Assembly (NCBI GenBank): GCA_934675685.1
Contig: CAKURL010000026.1
Span: 1 to 20,894, forward strand
Direction of reading: 5' to 3'
DNA: 20,894 nt
DNA from: an uncultured Candidatus Melainabacteria bacterium
GTDB lineage: Bacteria > Cyanobacteriota > Vampirovibrionia > Gastranaerophilales > Gastranaerophilaceae
In this document: positions 6,851 through 13,331 of the stretch, piece by piece
Numbering within the stretch: the first letter of the stretch is position 1
Layout: each line of letters starts with the position of its first letter
Notes under the pieces: generated by a model
What the model saw: the letters and a program-made list of their open reading frames with translations, nothing else
Database searches by the model: none
Told to the model about the DNA's origin: nothing
Translations under genes and position numbers: made by a program

Positions 6851-8440
6851 ATGATTAAAAAAATGGTGTCAAACCTTCTTTTTGGTAAGCTTTTTGCCGC
6901 TTTCTCTTTAATAGAACTTATGATTTCTCTTATCATAATTTCCATGATTGCAGCAGCCTTCACTCCTGTAATTACAAAAAAATTATCTTCAAATTCGATT
7001 GGCATTTCAAGTATTACTGAAATTAAAGAAGATTGCGAGAATGGTTGTTCTTTGTGTACCAAAAGTTATTGTATAAATTGTCCAAAAACCTGTTCGGATA
7101 AGCAATATAAAGATAGCAAAAAGTGCATTTGTGTGGATTGTAGTGTTGGTTGTTCTTCTTGCAATCAAAATGGTTGCTTAACATGTGGCGACGGCTATTA
7201 TTTAGAAAGTAACATTTGTTCACCTTGTCCTTCCGGCAAATATTGCAAAAATGGCGAAATCTTGGAAAATTGCCCAACAGGTAGCTATTGCGATGCTTCT
7301 GGTATGCATGATTGTTCTTTAAAATTCGGAATAAGGTGCACTAGCTGTAATTCTAATGTTTGCTTAAGTTGTGCGTCTGGATATAGGTTGACAAACGGAA
7401 CATGCGAAAGATGTCGAGATTACCCTAATTGCTGGAAGTGTGATGAAGATTTAAATGTATGCACAAGCTGTGATGGCGTGTTGACGAGTTCAGGGCGATG
7501 TTGTTCATGTGGTTCTTATATATCAAATTGCCAATATTGTACTACAGATGGTTCTCGTTGTACCCAATGCGCAGGTACGCATTTTATAAATTCAAATGGA
7601 ACTTGCACAAAATGTGAACTTGACAATTGTTTAACATGTCAAAATAATCAAAATGCAAGAAATCCTAAGTGTTCTAAATGTCGTGCTGGATATATTTTGT
7701 CTGATGATGGAAAATGTGTTTCATGCAATGATAAACTTTCAGATAGTGCTTGCGTGCTTTGCAATAATAATACATGTATTGCATGTAAAAGAGGATATGC
7801 GTTGAATGGTGCAACTGGTAAATGCGAAAAAAGTGAAGGCTATGAATTTGATTGTTCGGACAATAATTTTATGAAAATTGGAAATTTGTGTTTTACGAGA
7901 AAAAATATGGGAGATAGTGCAGTTTTAAAAATTCCAAACATAATAACAACTGTTCAGGCTGGCGAAGATTATTGTTATTCAAAATATACAAAATGTTGTT
8001 GGCAAGGAAATACCTCGACCCCCTCTTGTAATAGTTCAAATGGGAGTTATTCTGGTTGCAATAGGACGGTCTGTGATTGGCAAGCTGCAAATGAAATATG
8101 CAAACAATTTACTTTTGCGGGTGGTGGTTGGAGGCTTCCTACTATTGTAGAAATGCAAAAATATGCCGAAAATTCTACATATGGGCTTGGTGATGATGGA
8201 TTAATGTTATGTCAATATAATGGAACTGCTTCTGGTTATTCGCTTTGCAATACAAATTACGGTTGTTTGGGTTCGCATAATGGTTGGGGCACCCAATGCG
8301 GATTGTTTTATGTTTGGACAAATACTGGAGATGGTTTGCCAAGAGAATTCTATTTGGCACATGGGGGAAATATTTATTATGGACAAACGCGTGAAACTTC
8401 TGCAAATAGCGTACGATGTGTTAAGGAGATGGATAAATAG
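6851..8440 (+). CDS. prepilin-like, Cys-rich surface protein with FISUMP/DUF1566-like C-terminal domain
   Basis: 529 residues from the ATG at 6851, chosen because AAAAGG (6836-6841) lies 9 nt before it; the in-frame ATG at 6845 is only 3 nt from that site. The N-terminus is a type IV prepilin / type II pseudopilin signal: GKLFAA|FSLIELMISLIIIS, cleaved before F18, with Glu at +5 and an Ala instead of the usual Gly at -1. Residues about 60-330 form a stalk of some 49 cysteines in CxxC-type spacing (CTSCNSNVCLSCASGYRL, CERC, CTKC), resembling furin-like or Giardia-VSP-like modules and likely disulphide-bonded. The last 190 residues contain NLCFTRKNMG, GGGWRLPTIVEMQKYAE and SVRCVKE, the pattern of FISUMP/DUF1566-type domains, which are thought to have a C-type-lectin-like fold. 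Probably a minor pilin or tip-presented adhesin exported by a type IV pilus or type II system. Single gene with its own promoter and terminator. Confidence 0.85.
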   Translation: MIKKMVSNLLFGKLFAAFSLIELMISLIIISMIAAAFTPVITKKLSSNSIGISSITEIKEDCENGCSLCTKSYCINCPKTCSDKQYKDSKKCICVDCSVGCSSCNQNGCLTCGDGYYLESNICSPCPSGKYCKNGEILENCPTGSYCDASGMHDCSLKFGIRCTSCNSNVCLSCASGYRLTNGTCERCRDYPNCWKCDEDLNVCTSCDGVLTSSGRCCSCGSYISNCQYCTTDGSRCTQCAGTHFINSNGTCTKCELDNCLTCQNNQNARNPKCSKCRAGYILSDDGKCVSCNDKLSDSACVLCNNNTCIACKRGYALNGATGKCEKSEGYEFDCSDNNFMKIGNLCFTRKNMGDSAVLKIPNIITTVQAGEDYCYSKYTKCCWQGNTSTPSCNSSNGSYSGCNRTVCDWQAANEICKQFTFAGGGWRLPTIVEMQKYAENSTYGLGDDGLMLCQYNGTASGYSLCNTNYGCLGSHNGWGTQCGLFYVWTNTGDGLPREFYLAHGGNIYYGQTRETSANSVRCVKEMDK

Positions 8441-8460
8441 ATTTTTTTGTGTTTTGATGT

Positions 8461-8483
8461 GGAGGGCTTGCCCTCCTTTTTTT
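8461..8483 (+). terminator. Rho-independent terminator of the prepilin-like gene
   Basis: GGAGGGC (8461-8467), loop TT, GCCCTCC (8470-8476): a perfect 7-bp GC-rich stem followed directly by seven T (8477-8483), 20 nt after the stop codon. Its right half and T-run also form the outer end of an inverted repeat that reappears at 9137-9162. Confidence 0.92.
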
Positions 8484-8657
8484 AACCTAAATAAAGCGAG
8501 GCTTAGTCCGATGGACTTGCCGAGCAAAATGAGGGCAGATTTGTGCGAAGTGCGAAGCTGGCCGTGTTGAACGGGCAGCAAGCACGCAGACCTTTAATGG
8601 GCGACGTAAGAATTTGCTTTGCAAATTCCACAGGAGCAACCCGAATAAAGCGAGCTT

Positions 8658-8677
8658 GTCGGGTTGGTAAACCCGAC
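8658..8677. repeat. perfect 8-bp stem hairpin GTCGGGTT-GGTA-AACCCGAC
   Basis: GTCGGGTT (8658-8665), loop GGTA, AACCCGAC (8670-8677). It follows the 18-bp sequence at 8640-8657 that is repeated, inverted, at 9115-9132. There is no T-run on either side, so it is not an intrinsic terminator. Confidence 0.8.
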
Positions 8678-8697
8678 CTACATTTGATAAAACAATC

Positions 8698-8853
8698 CGT
8701 CATTCTGAAAGCTTTAAAAAACAAGCGAAGCGTAGTTTTTAAGCTGTTCAGAATCTCTAAAACATGGAATGTGAGAATTCAACATTAAATAAAGATTCTG
8801 AACAAATTGAAAAATTTCACTAGCGTTTATTTTTCTAATTTTTCAGAATGACG
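8698..8853. repeat. REP/BIME-like element: two long imperfect hairpins in mirror arrangement
   Basis: The outer ends are a 13-bp perfect inverted repeat CGTCATTCTGAAA (8698-8710) / TTTCAGAATGACG (8841-8853). Inside, hairpin 1 runs from ATTCTGAA (8702-8709) to TTCAGAAT (8747-8754), extended by AGCTT/AAGCT and A-rich/T-rich arms around a loop AAGCGAAGCG. Hairpin 2 runs from ATTCTGAA (8795-8802) to TTCAGAAT (8842-8849), with a loop around TCACTAGCGTTTA. The inner flanks TTCAGAATCT (8747-8756) and AGATTCTGAA (8793-8802) are also inverted, so the unit is bilaterally symmetric. This is the layout of REP pairs (BIMEs) or a small MITE; no RAYT or transposase gene is in the window. Confidence 0.7.
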
Positions 8854-8867
8854 TACTGCATGTTAAA

Positions 8868-8993
8868 TTTGTTTCACTCTGGCTTCGCATGCTCCTGTGA
8901 AATCAAAGATTTCTACGTCGCTCATCAATAGTTACACAAAAGCCAAACTCATCGTTTGTCTTTTGTTTCACTCTGGCTTCGCATGCTCCTGTG
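8868..8993 (+). repeat. direct repeat: identical 32-nt segments 94 bp apart, with hairpin units between
   Basis: Bases 8868-8899 and 8962-8993 are identical (start TTTGTTTCACTC, end GCTCCTGTG). Each is followed by a short hairpin, a TACGTCGC block, and ACAAAAGC-stem-TCATC-stem-TCTTTTGT (8936-8966 and 9037-9067). A third start (TTTGTTTC, 9063-9070) then diverges into the right-arm sequence. The unit is therefore about 94-101 bp, with two full copies and a partial third. Confidence 0.8.
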
Positions 8994-9136
8994 GAATTTT
9001 CTTCGAAAATTCTTACGTCGCCATGGTACGGACTACACAAAAGCCGAGTTCATCACTCGTCTTTTGTTTCGCACACCTATGCCCTCATTTTGCTTGCTAA
9101 GCGCAGTCGCGCTAAAGCTCGCTTTATTCGGGTAAT

Positions 9137-9162
9137 AAAAAAAGGAGGTTATCAAAACCCCC
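9137..9162 (-). terminator. Rho-independent terminator on the minus strand
   Basis: Read on the minus strand: GGGGGTT, loop TTGAT, AACCTCC (7 pairs with one G-T), then seven T (complement of 9137-9143). No gene on the minus strand lies immediately upstream, so it either guards the island against antisense transcription or is simply the mirror copy of the 8461-8483 terminator carried by the repeat arm. Confidence 0.65.
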
Positions 9163-9414
9163 ATTTCCCCATTAAAAAATTTAATTGTTAAATATTTGAA
9201 ATTTCACATTTAAATTTTAAATTATATTTACATTTTAGCTTATGTTTCTGCTTGGGGCAAATTTTGTCAACAAAATTTTTTGTGTGGCGAAAAGCCTTTA
9301 TTGGCTTGGGTTTTTAAAAATTAATAAACTTAAAATTTTTTAATATTTCATCTTTCATTTGAATTTTTTTTAAAAAAGGCATGAAAAAAATTATTTTTTG
9401 CTTAATATGTTATT
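9163..9414. other. AT-rich intergenic spacer, no gene seen
   Basis: 250 bp of very AT-rich sequence with stops in all frames. It contains an AT hairpin AAATTTTGT-CA-ACAAAATTT (9259-9278) followed by T's, and a weak stem AAGCC-N6-GGCTT near 9291-9306 followed by GGGTTTTT. Neither is a convincing terminator. The last 12 bases carry the -10 element of the next gene. Confidence 0.6.
9403..9408 (+). promoter_or_regulatory. -10 element TAATAT six nt before the start codon (leaderless candidate)
   Basis: TAATAT (9403-9408), then GTTATT, then ATG at 9415. There is no Shine-Dalgarno sequence, and an in-frame TAA at 9403-9405 prevents an upstream start. Transcription would begin at the A of the ATG. 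No good -35 hexamer is visible. Confidence 0.45.
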
Positions 9415-10440
9415 ATGCAAGATTTTAATTTATTAAATTTATTAGCTATGGCTTCGAATTTGGCGAAAAACAAATTGGCCATGCAGAAAAATCAGCAAGC
9501 GCAAAACCTCCAAAATCAGCCTTTGACAAACAATCTTCAAAATCTTGCTCAAACACAAAATAATTTTTTGAATTCTCAAAGTTCTTTTCAAACTTTAAAA
9601 AGCACATATAACCAAATTTTTGAGACAAATTCTGTTTTCAATATTTCAAAAATGAATATGGAAACGACAAATAAATATCTTCAAAGCTTGCTTGAGTTGC
9701 CTGAAAATTTAAATTTATTTTTAGAAAGCACAAAAGAAGGCGCAAACGAAAAGCTCGCGAAATTGATTGTCCAAGATTTATTTGACAACAAAAACTTAGC
9801 AAGCTTGCTTTTGGATAACTCAAAAGAAGGAATTGACAAAGTTTTAAAGGCGATAAGCAATTCTTTTAATTGCCAAAATGTGGAAATCGCGGAGCTCAAG
9901 GAAGTTTTGAATATTTTAAAATCTATCCATCAAAGCGCAAGCGCCACTTTGTCGTCTTTATCCGGCACTTCAACTTCGCAAGCTCAGGTGACTTTAAATT
10001 TAGCTTTGAAAGAGCTTTTTTTGTTATATATTCCTTTGAACATTCAAGCTTTTGAAAATTCTTCTACTTTGGGCCTCAGCGAGGAAGAAGAAGGGATTGC
10101 CCAAAATTCGACTTTAGCGATATTTTTTGAAACTTTAAATTTTCAAAATATTTATGCTTCTATCTTGGATGGCGAAAATGGGATTTTCTTGACTTTATAT
10201 GTGGCGGAAGATTTCCCGAAAGAAAAGTTTGAAAAAATTGTGAAATTAATTTCAGAAAAAATTAATTTAAATTTCCAAGTGGAATATCGAAAAATGAGGC
10301 TTGTTAAGGATTTCAATTATGAAATACAAAACTTTAAAGTGTTTTCTAATTCTTTAATTCCTTTAAATATTCTCTATTTTTCTCATATTTTAATCGAGAC
10401 GATTTTCAAGATAGATTCAAGTTTTTCTGAAACTATTTAA
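9415..10440 (+). CDS. hypothetical protein with Gln/Asn-rich N-terminus
   Basis: 341 residues, not recognised. Residues 1-65 are rich in Gln and Asn (KNQQAQNLQNQPLTNN) and look disordered. Residues about 85-150 are helical and hold an internal repeat: LFLESTKEGANEKLAKLIVQ is echoed by LLLDNSKEGIDKVLKAISNS. A Ser/Thr-rich linker (SATLSSLSGTSTSQAQ) is followed by a C-terminal half of alternating strands and helices (ILDGENGIFLTLYVAEDFPKEK). There is no signal peptide, no clear membrane segment and no Cys-based metal site (a single Cys). The reading frame is long, its codon use resembles its neighbours, and it is preceded by a -10 box, so it is a real gene. Its 3' end overlaps the convergent AsmA-like gene by 8 bp. 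A lineage-specific cytoplasmic or helper-exported protein is all that can be said. Confidence 0.8.
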   Translation: MQDFNLLNLLAMASNLAKNKLAMQKNQQAQNLQNQPLTNNLQNLAQTQNNFLNSQSSFQTLKSTYNQIFETNSVFNISKMNMETTNKYLQSLLELPENLNLFLESTKEGANEKLAKLIVQDLFDNKNLASLLLDNSKEGIDKVLKAISNSFNCQNVEIAELKEVLNILKSIHQSASATLSSLSGTSTSQAQVTLNLALKELFLLYIPLNIQAFENSSTLGLSEEEEGIAQNSTLAIFFETLNFQNIYASILDGENGIFLTLYVAEDFPKEKFEKIVKLISEKINLNFQVEYRKMRLVKDFNYEIQNFKVFSNSLIPLNILYFSHILIETIFKIDSSFSETI

Positions 10441-13201
10441 TTTTTCTTAAGCTCGAAATAAAGTTGTTGTGTTCAACATCTCCTTCGACTTCTGTTAAGA
10501 AGATTTGCGCTTTTTGGTTATTTTTTTCGTCTTTTAAATTTGGCAAATCTTTGAGCTCAGAAGAATAATAGTTTGCGTCATTTTTGGAGCTCATCTGAAC
10601 TTTGTTTGCTAAAGCATTCAAGGAAATATTTCTTAAAAATTCGAATTTTGAATTTTTGTCGTGGCAAAATCTCGTGTAAATTCGAATTGAAGAATCGTGT
10701 GCCACCATATCGTATCTTCCTCTTATTAAGGCTGTTAAGTTTTGAGAAAAAGATTTGATATTTATGATTTCAACAATGTTGTCTTTTAAGATTAAGTGTC
10801 CTTGGATTTTGTCGAATTTTCCTTGAGGGATTGAGATGATATCCATTACTGTGATTGGGTTTACCATAGCGATCGGGTTTCTGAACACAGAGACGATTTT
10901 TAAAAGATATTCTACAAGCCCGATTTTTCCAATCACGCCATCTTTTATGATGAATTTTATGTCGCCTGTGAGCTTTAAGTCTTTATCCATTCTAAGCTCA
11001 ATAAGGCCGCTTGCCGGGCCATCGATTTCTTTGTCTAGGTTTAAAAGAGCTTTTGCGATGATATTAGAATTGATGTTTAAAACGCCAAGTTTGAAATAAT
11101 GGTCAAGGTTTTTTAAATCGCTTTCAAAGTCCAACGACGAAGTGCCTTCGGAAAAATTAAATTTGTTAGATTTGACCTTTAAAATTCCTTTGTTGTCTAA
11201 AGTCAAATGCGCTTTGATATTTGAAAAATTGATATCTTTGAAATTGCCTTCGTTTAAGATAAAGTCGCAATTTTCAATACGAACTAAGTTTGTGTTAAAC
11301 ATGTAGTTATCGTCTTTGATATCTTCTTCGCTATTTATTTTATTTGTTTCGTTTTGAGAAATTGTTGTCTGGTCTGTGTTTAGGGAGTTCAAAAAGTGCT
11401 CAACATTAATTTTATCTAATTCTAGTTTTAAATCTTTTATGATAAATGGCGCCTTAAGCTCGTTTTTGATTTTTCCATCGAAATCAAATTTGACTCTTTT
11501 GAAACCACCTTTTGCACAAAAATTGATGAAATTTTCGTCTGAAATAAGCTCGGCATGCTTTAAAAAGAGCCTTCTTGAAGGGATTAGAGTGTTGTTTAAA
11601 GTTAAGTTTGAAATAATATATGGAATATTGTTTTTATATTTTAAGCTCAAAAAGCCCTTAAACGTACCTTTTTTGAACAGTTTTTCTTCTGTAAAGATAT
11701 TCAAAAATTCGCTCGGCATTTCTCTATCAAAGCTAAAGCCGATGTTGTCCAGTTTTCCATCAAGCCCCATTTTTCCTTTGATGGAAATTACGGGTTTTAT
11801 TTTTGAATTTTTGTTGATGTTTGAAGCTATGTAATAATTTATTGCTTTGATATCAAGAACATTGTTTTCGATGTGGAAGTCTCCCGTTAGGGCTCTGTCG
11901 AAGGAGATTAACTTGCTTGATGGGGAATTTTTTTCTCCCAAATCTGTCCCTTTGGGGATTTTTGAAAGGAAAAGAATATCCATGATATTATTTTTTGCTT
12001 TGTAGACTATTCTTGCTTTTGTGGGTTTTGAGATGTTAATTATTGTGTTGTTTATTAATCTTGCCAAATAGTCTTCAAAAAATTCGTTGTTGATAAAAGT
12101 ATCCACTGTAATCAAAGAGTCAAAAGTCTTATAATAGTCTTTGATTTCGCCATAGATTTTGATTTCGTTGTTTTTGTTTTTGCCCCAAAAACCAATTAAA
12201 TCCTTAAAAGAAATCGTTTTTGGGCTTATATCAATTCTTCCTTTTTTGATTTCAATTGGGATATTGGATAAATCTTTGATATTTATTTTTGTATTATCCA
12301 CAAAAACTGCCCCAGAGAGCTTTTGGTCTATAAAATCAACATCGAAAAGCACTTTTCCTTTTGGATTTTTCAAAGGAGAAAGCATGGTTTCGCCGTTTTC
12401 TATTATTAAATCGGATTGTATTATTTTAAAAATATCTTCTAGTTTAAAATCCGGCGATTTTGCGTTTAGCGCAAGGTTTTTGGAATCTATTTTTGCGTTT
12501 AATTTTAATTTTGAATTATTAATTAAAATTCTAAAATCTTCGATTTCAATTTTGTCTTGGTATAATTTCACTTCGTCAAGGCTTGAAGCTATGATGTCTA
12601 GGTATTTTTTACCTTTTTTTGTTGCTATGATTTCAGAATTAAAAAGAATATTTTTATAATCTTTTTCGTTTGAAAGCTCGATTTCGCTTAAAGTTAAGTC
12701 GACTTTTGAATTGCCCTTTAAATAGCTGATATTTAAAGAACCAATGGAAACATTTGCTTTAAAATAATCAAAAACCCAGTCGCTTTTTTCTTTTGTGGGA
12801 GCTAGTTTTGGGTAGTATTTTATTAATTTATCCAGTTTCAATTCCAAATTGTCTGCTTTGATTTCTTTTAAAATTATTGTTTTTTTGAAAATTTTTTCAA
12901 AAGACAAGCTGGAAGAAAAGTTTTCTAATTCTACAAGCTCAATTTGGTCTTTTTTGAGGCTCAACTCTTCCACCCCAAAAGAAACTTGGGCAATTTTAGA
13001 AGTATCTAAAGATGGGTTTTTTATTTTTAAATCAAGAAAAAGCATTTCTTTTGCTGCTTTTTCTACTTTTTCGATTACGCAATCTTGTTTTATTAAAAAT
13101 GGCAAAAATGAAACCCAAACCCAAGCGCTAAATGCCAAAAAAAGCGCCATAAAGGAAGTTATGGTTAAAATTATTGTTAAATTTTTTTGACTTTTTTTCA
13201 T
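10433..13201 (-). CDS. AsmA-like envelope protein (bridge-like lipid-transfer family)
   Basis: 922 residues from the ATG at 13201-13199; an in-frame TTG at 13234 would add 11 residues but is less likely. There is one N-terminal membrane helix (about residues 8-33, NLTIILTITSFMALFLAFSA), then a very long periplasmic region of repeating beta strands (KIDSKNLALNAKSPDFKLED, KGKVLFDVDFIDQKLSGAVF). The C-terminal AsmA-like region at roughly residues 700-900 contains GLIELRMDKDLKLTGDIKF, a hydrophobic segment VFRNPIAMVNPITVMD and the terminal GDVEHNNF. AsmA/TamB/YhdP relatives are thought to form grooves that move phospholipid between inner and outer membranes, which supports a diderm cell. It is divergent from typA and convergent with the unknown gene at 9415. 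The subfamily cannot be fixed from sequence alone. Confidence 0.82.
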   Translation of the reverse strand: MKKSQKNLTIILTITSFMALFLAFSAWVWVSFLPFLIKQDCVIEKVEKAAKEMLFLDLKIKNPSLDTSKIAQVSFGVEELSLKKDQIELVELENFSSSLSFEKIFKKTIILKEIKADNLELKLDKLIKYYPKLAPTKEKSDWVFDYFKANVSIGSLNISYLKGNSKVDLTLSEIELSNEKDYKNILFNSEIIATKKGKKYLDIIASSLDEVKLYQDKIEIEDFRILINNSKLKLNAKIDSKNLALNAKSPDFKLEDIFKIIQSDLIIENGETMLSPLKNPKGKVLFDVDFIDQKLSGAVFVDNTKINIKDLSNIPIEIKKGRIDISPKTISFKDLIGFWGKNKNNEIKIYGEIKDYYKTFDSLITVDTFINNEFFEDYLARLINNTIINISKPTKARIVYKAKNNIMDILFLSKIPKGTDLGEKNSPSSKLISFDRALTGDFHIENNVLDIKAINYYIASNINKNSKIKPVISIKGKMGLDGKLDNIGFSFDREMPSEFLNIFTEEKLFKKGTFKGFLSLKYKNNIPYIISNLTLNNTLIPSRRLFLKHAELISDENFINFCAKGGFKRVKFDFDGKIKNELKAPFIIKDLKLELDKINVEHFLNSLNTDQTTISQNETNKINSEEDIKDDNYMFNTNLVRIENCDFILNEGNFKDINFSNIKAHLTLDNKGILKVKSNKFNFSEGTSSLDFESDLKNLDHYFKLGVLNINSNIIAKALLNLDKEIDGPASGLIELRMDKDLKLTGDIKFIIKDGVIGKIGLVEYLLKIVSVFRNPIAMVNPITVMDIISIPQGKFDKIQGHLILKDNIVEIINIKSFSQNLTALIRGRYDMVAHDSSIRIYTRFCHDKNSKFEFLRNISLNALANKVQMSSKNDANYYSSELKDLPNLKDEKNNQKAQIFLTEVEGDVEHNNFISSLRKIK

Positions 13202-13234
13202 AATATTTATAATATCATAAAACTTTTCTTTCAA
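13202..13234 (-). promoter_or_regulatory. promoter of the AsmA-like gene, -10 close to the start codon
   Basis: On the minus strand, TTGAAA (from 13234) is followed after 17 bp by TATAAA, and an overlapping TATTAT ends 7 nt before the ATG at 13201. No Shine-Dalgarno sequence is present. The arrangement suggests a leaderless or near-leaderless transcript. Confidence 0.4.
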
Positions 13235-13331
13235 ATTTTTCTATTTTCAATTTTTTTGTTGTAAAATTTTATTATCTTTGAGTTTTATATACTTGAAAAA
13301 GAATAGCTAATTAAAAAGAAAGACATTAACA

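Larger units (their letters stand above)
8461..9162. repeat. composite hairpin-rich intergenic repeat island
   Basis: About 700 bp without a credible gene, less AT-rich than its surroundings, made of nested repeats. The left arm (8461-8638) and right arm (8984-9162) are inverted copies. In order from each end they share a terminator stem, T7, AATAAAGCGAG (8490-8500; 9118-9128 complement), a small hairpin, AGCAAAATGAGGGCA (8523-8537; 9080-9094 complement), TGTGCGAA, a second hairpin, and CACAGGAGCA (8629-8638; complement of 8984-8993). Between the arms sit a 20-bp hairpin, a paired-hairpin unit (8698-8853) and a partial direct copy (8868-8967). Stem sequences differ between copies but remain complementary. 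Short reading frames here (for example 8543-8788) run across the hairpins in both strands and look spurious. No transposase is present; a non-autonomous or domesticated repeat family is the likeliest explanation. Confidence 0.8.

Noticed and set aside
8543..8788. 81-codon reading frame in the repeat island
   Set aside because: It crosses several hairpins and the mirror repeat, has no ribosome binding site, and equally long frames exist on the other strand; Arg/Lys-rich translation is typical of spurious repeat ORFs.
8868..9070. CRISPR array
   Set aside because: Only two full copies of a long unit with conserved, hairpin-forming 'spacers' of similar sequence; no unique spacers and no cas genes.
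7700..9162. Diversity-generating retroelement (lectin-like C-terminal domain followed by repeats)
   Set aside because: No reverse transcriptase gene and no template/variable repeat pair between the coding end and the downstream repeats were seen; the downstream repeats are not copies of the coding sequence.
8897..9191. Two overlapping short frames (67 and 66 codons) over the direct repeats
   Set aside because: They are products of the repeated 94-bp unit read in two frames, with no start signals and no protein-like conservation between the copies.
12159..12659. 166-codon plus-strand frame inside the AsmA-like gene
   Set aside because: Antisense shadow of a well-supported 922-residue protein; Phe/Leu/Ser-rich translation without any recognisable domain.
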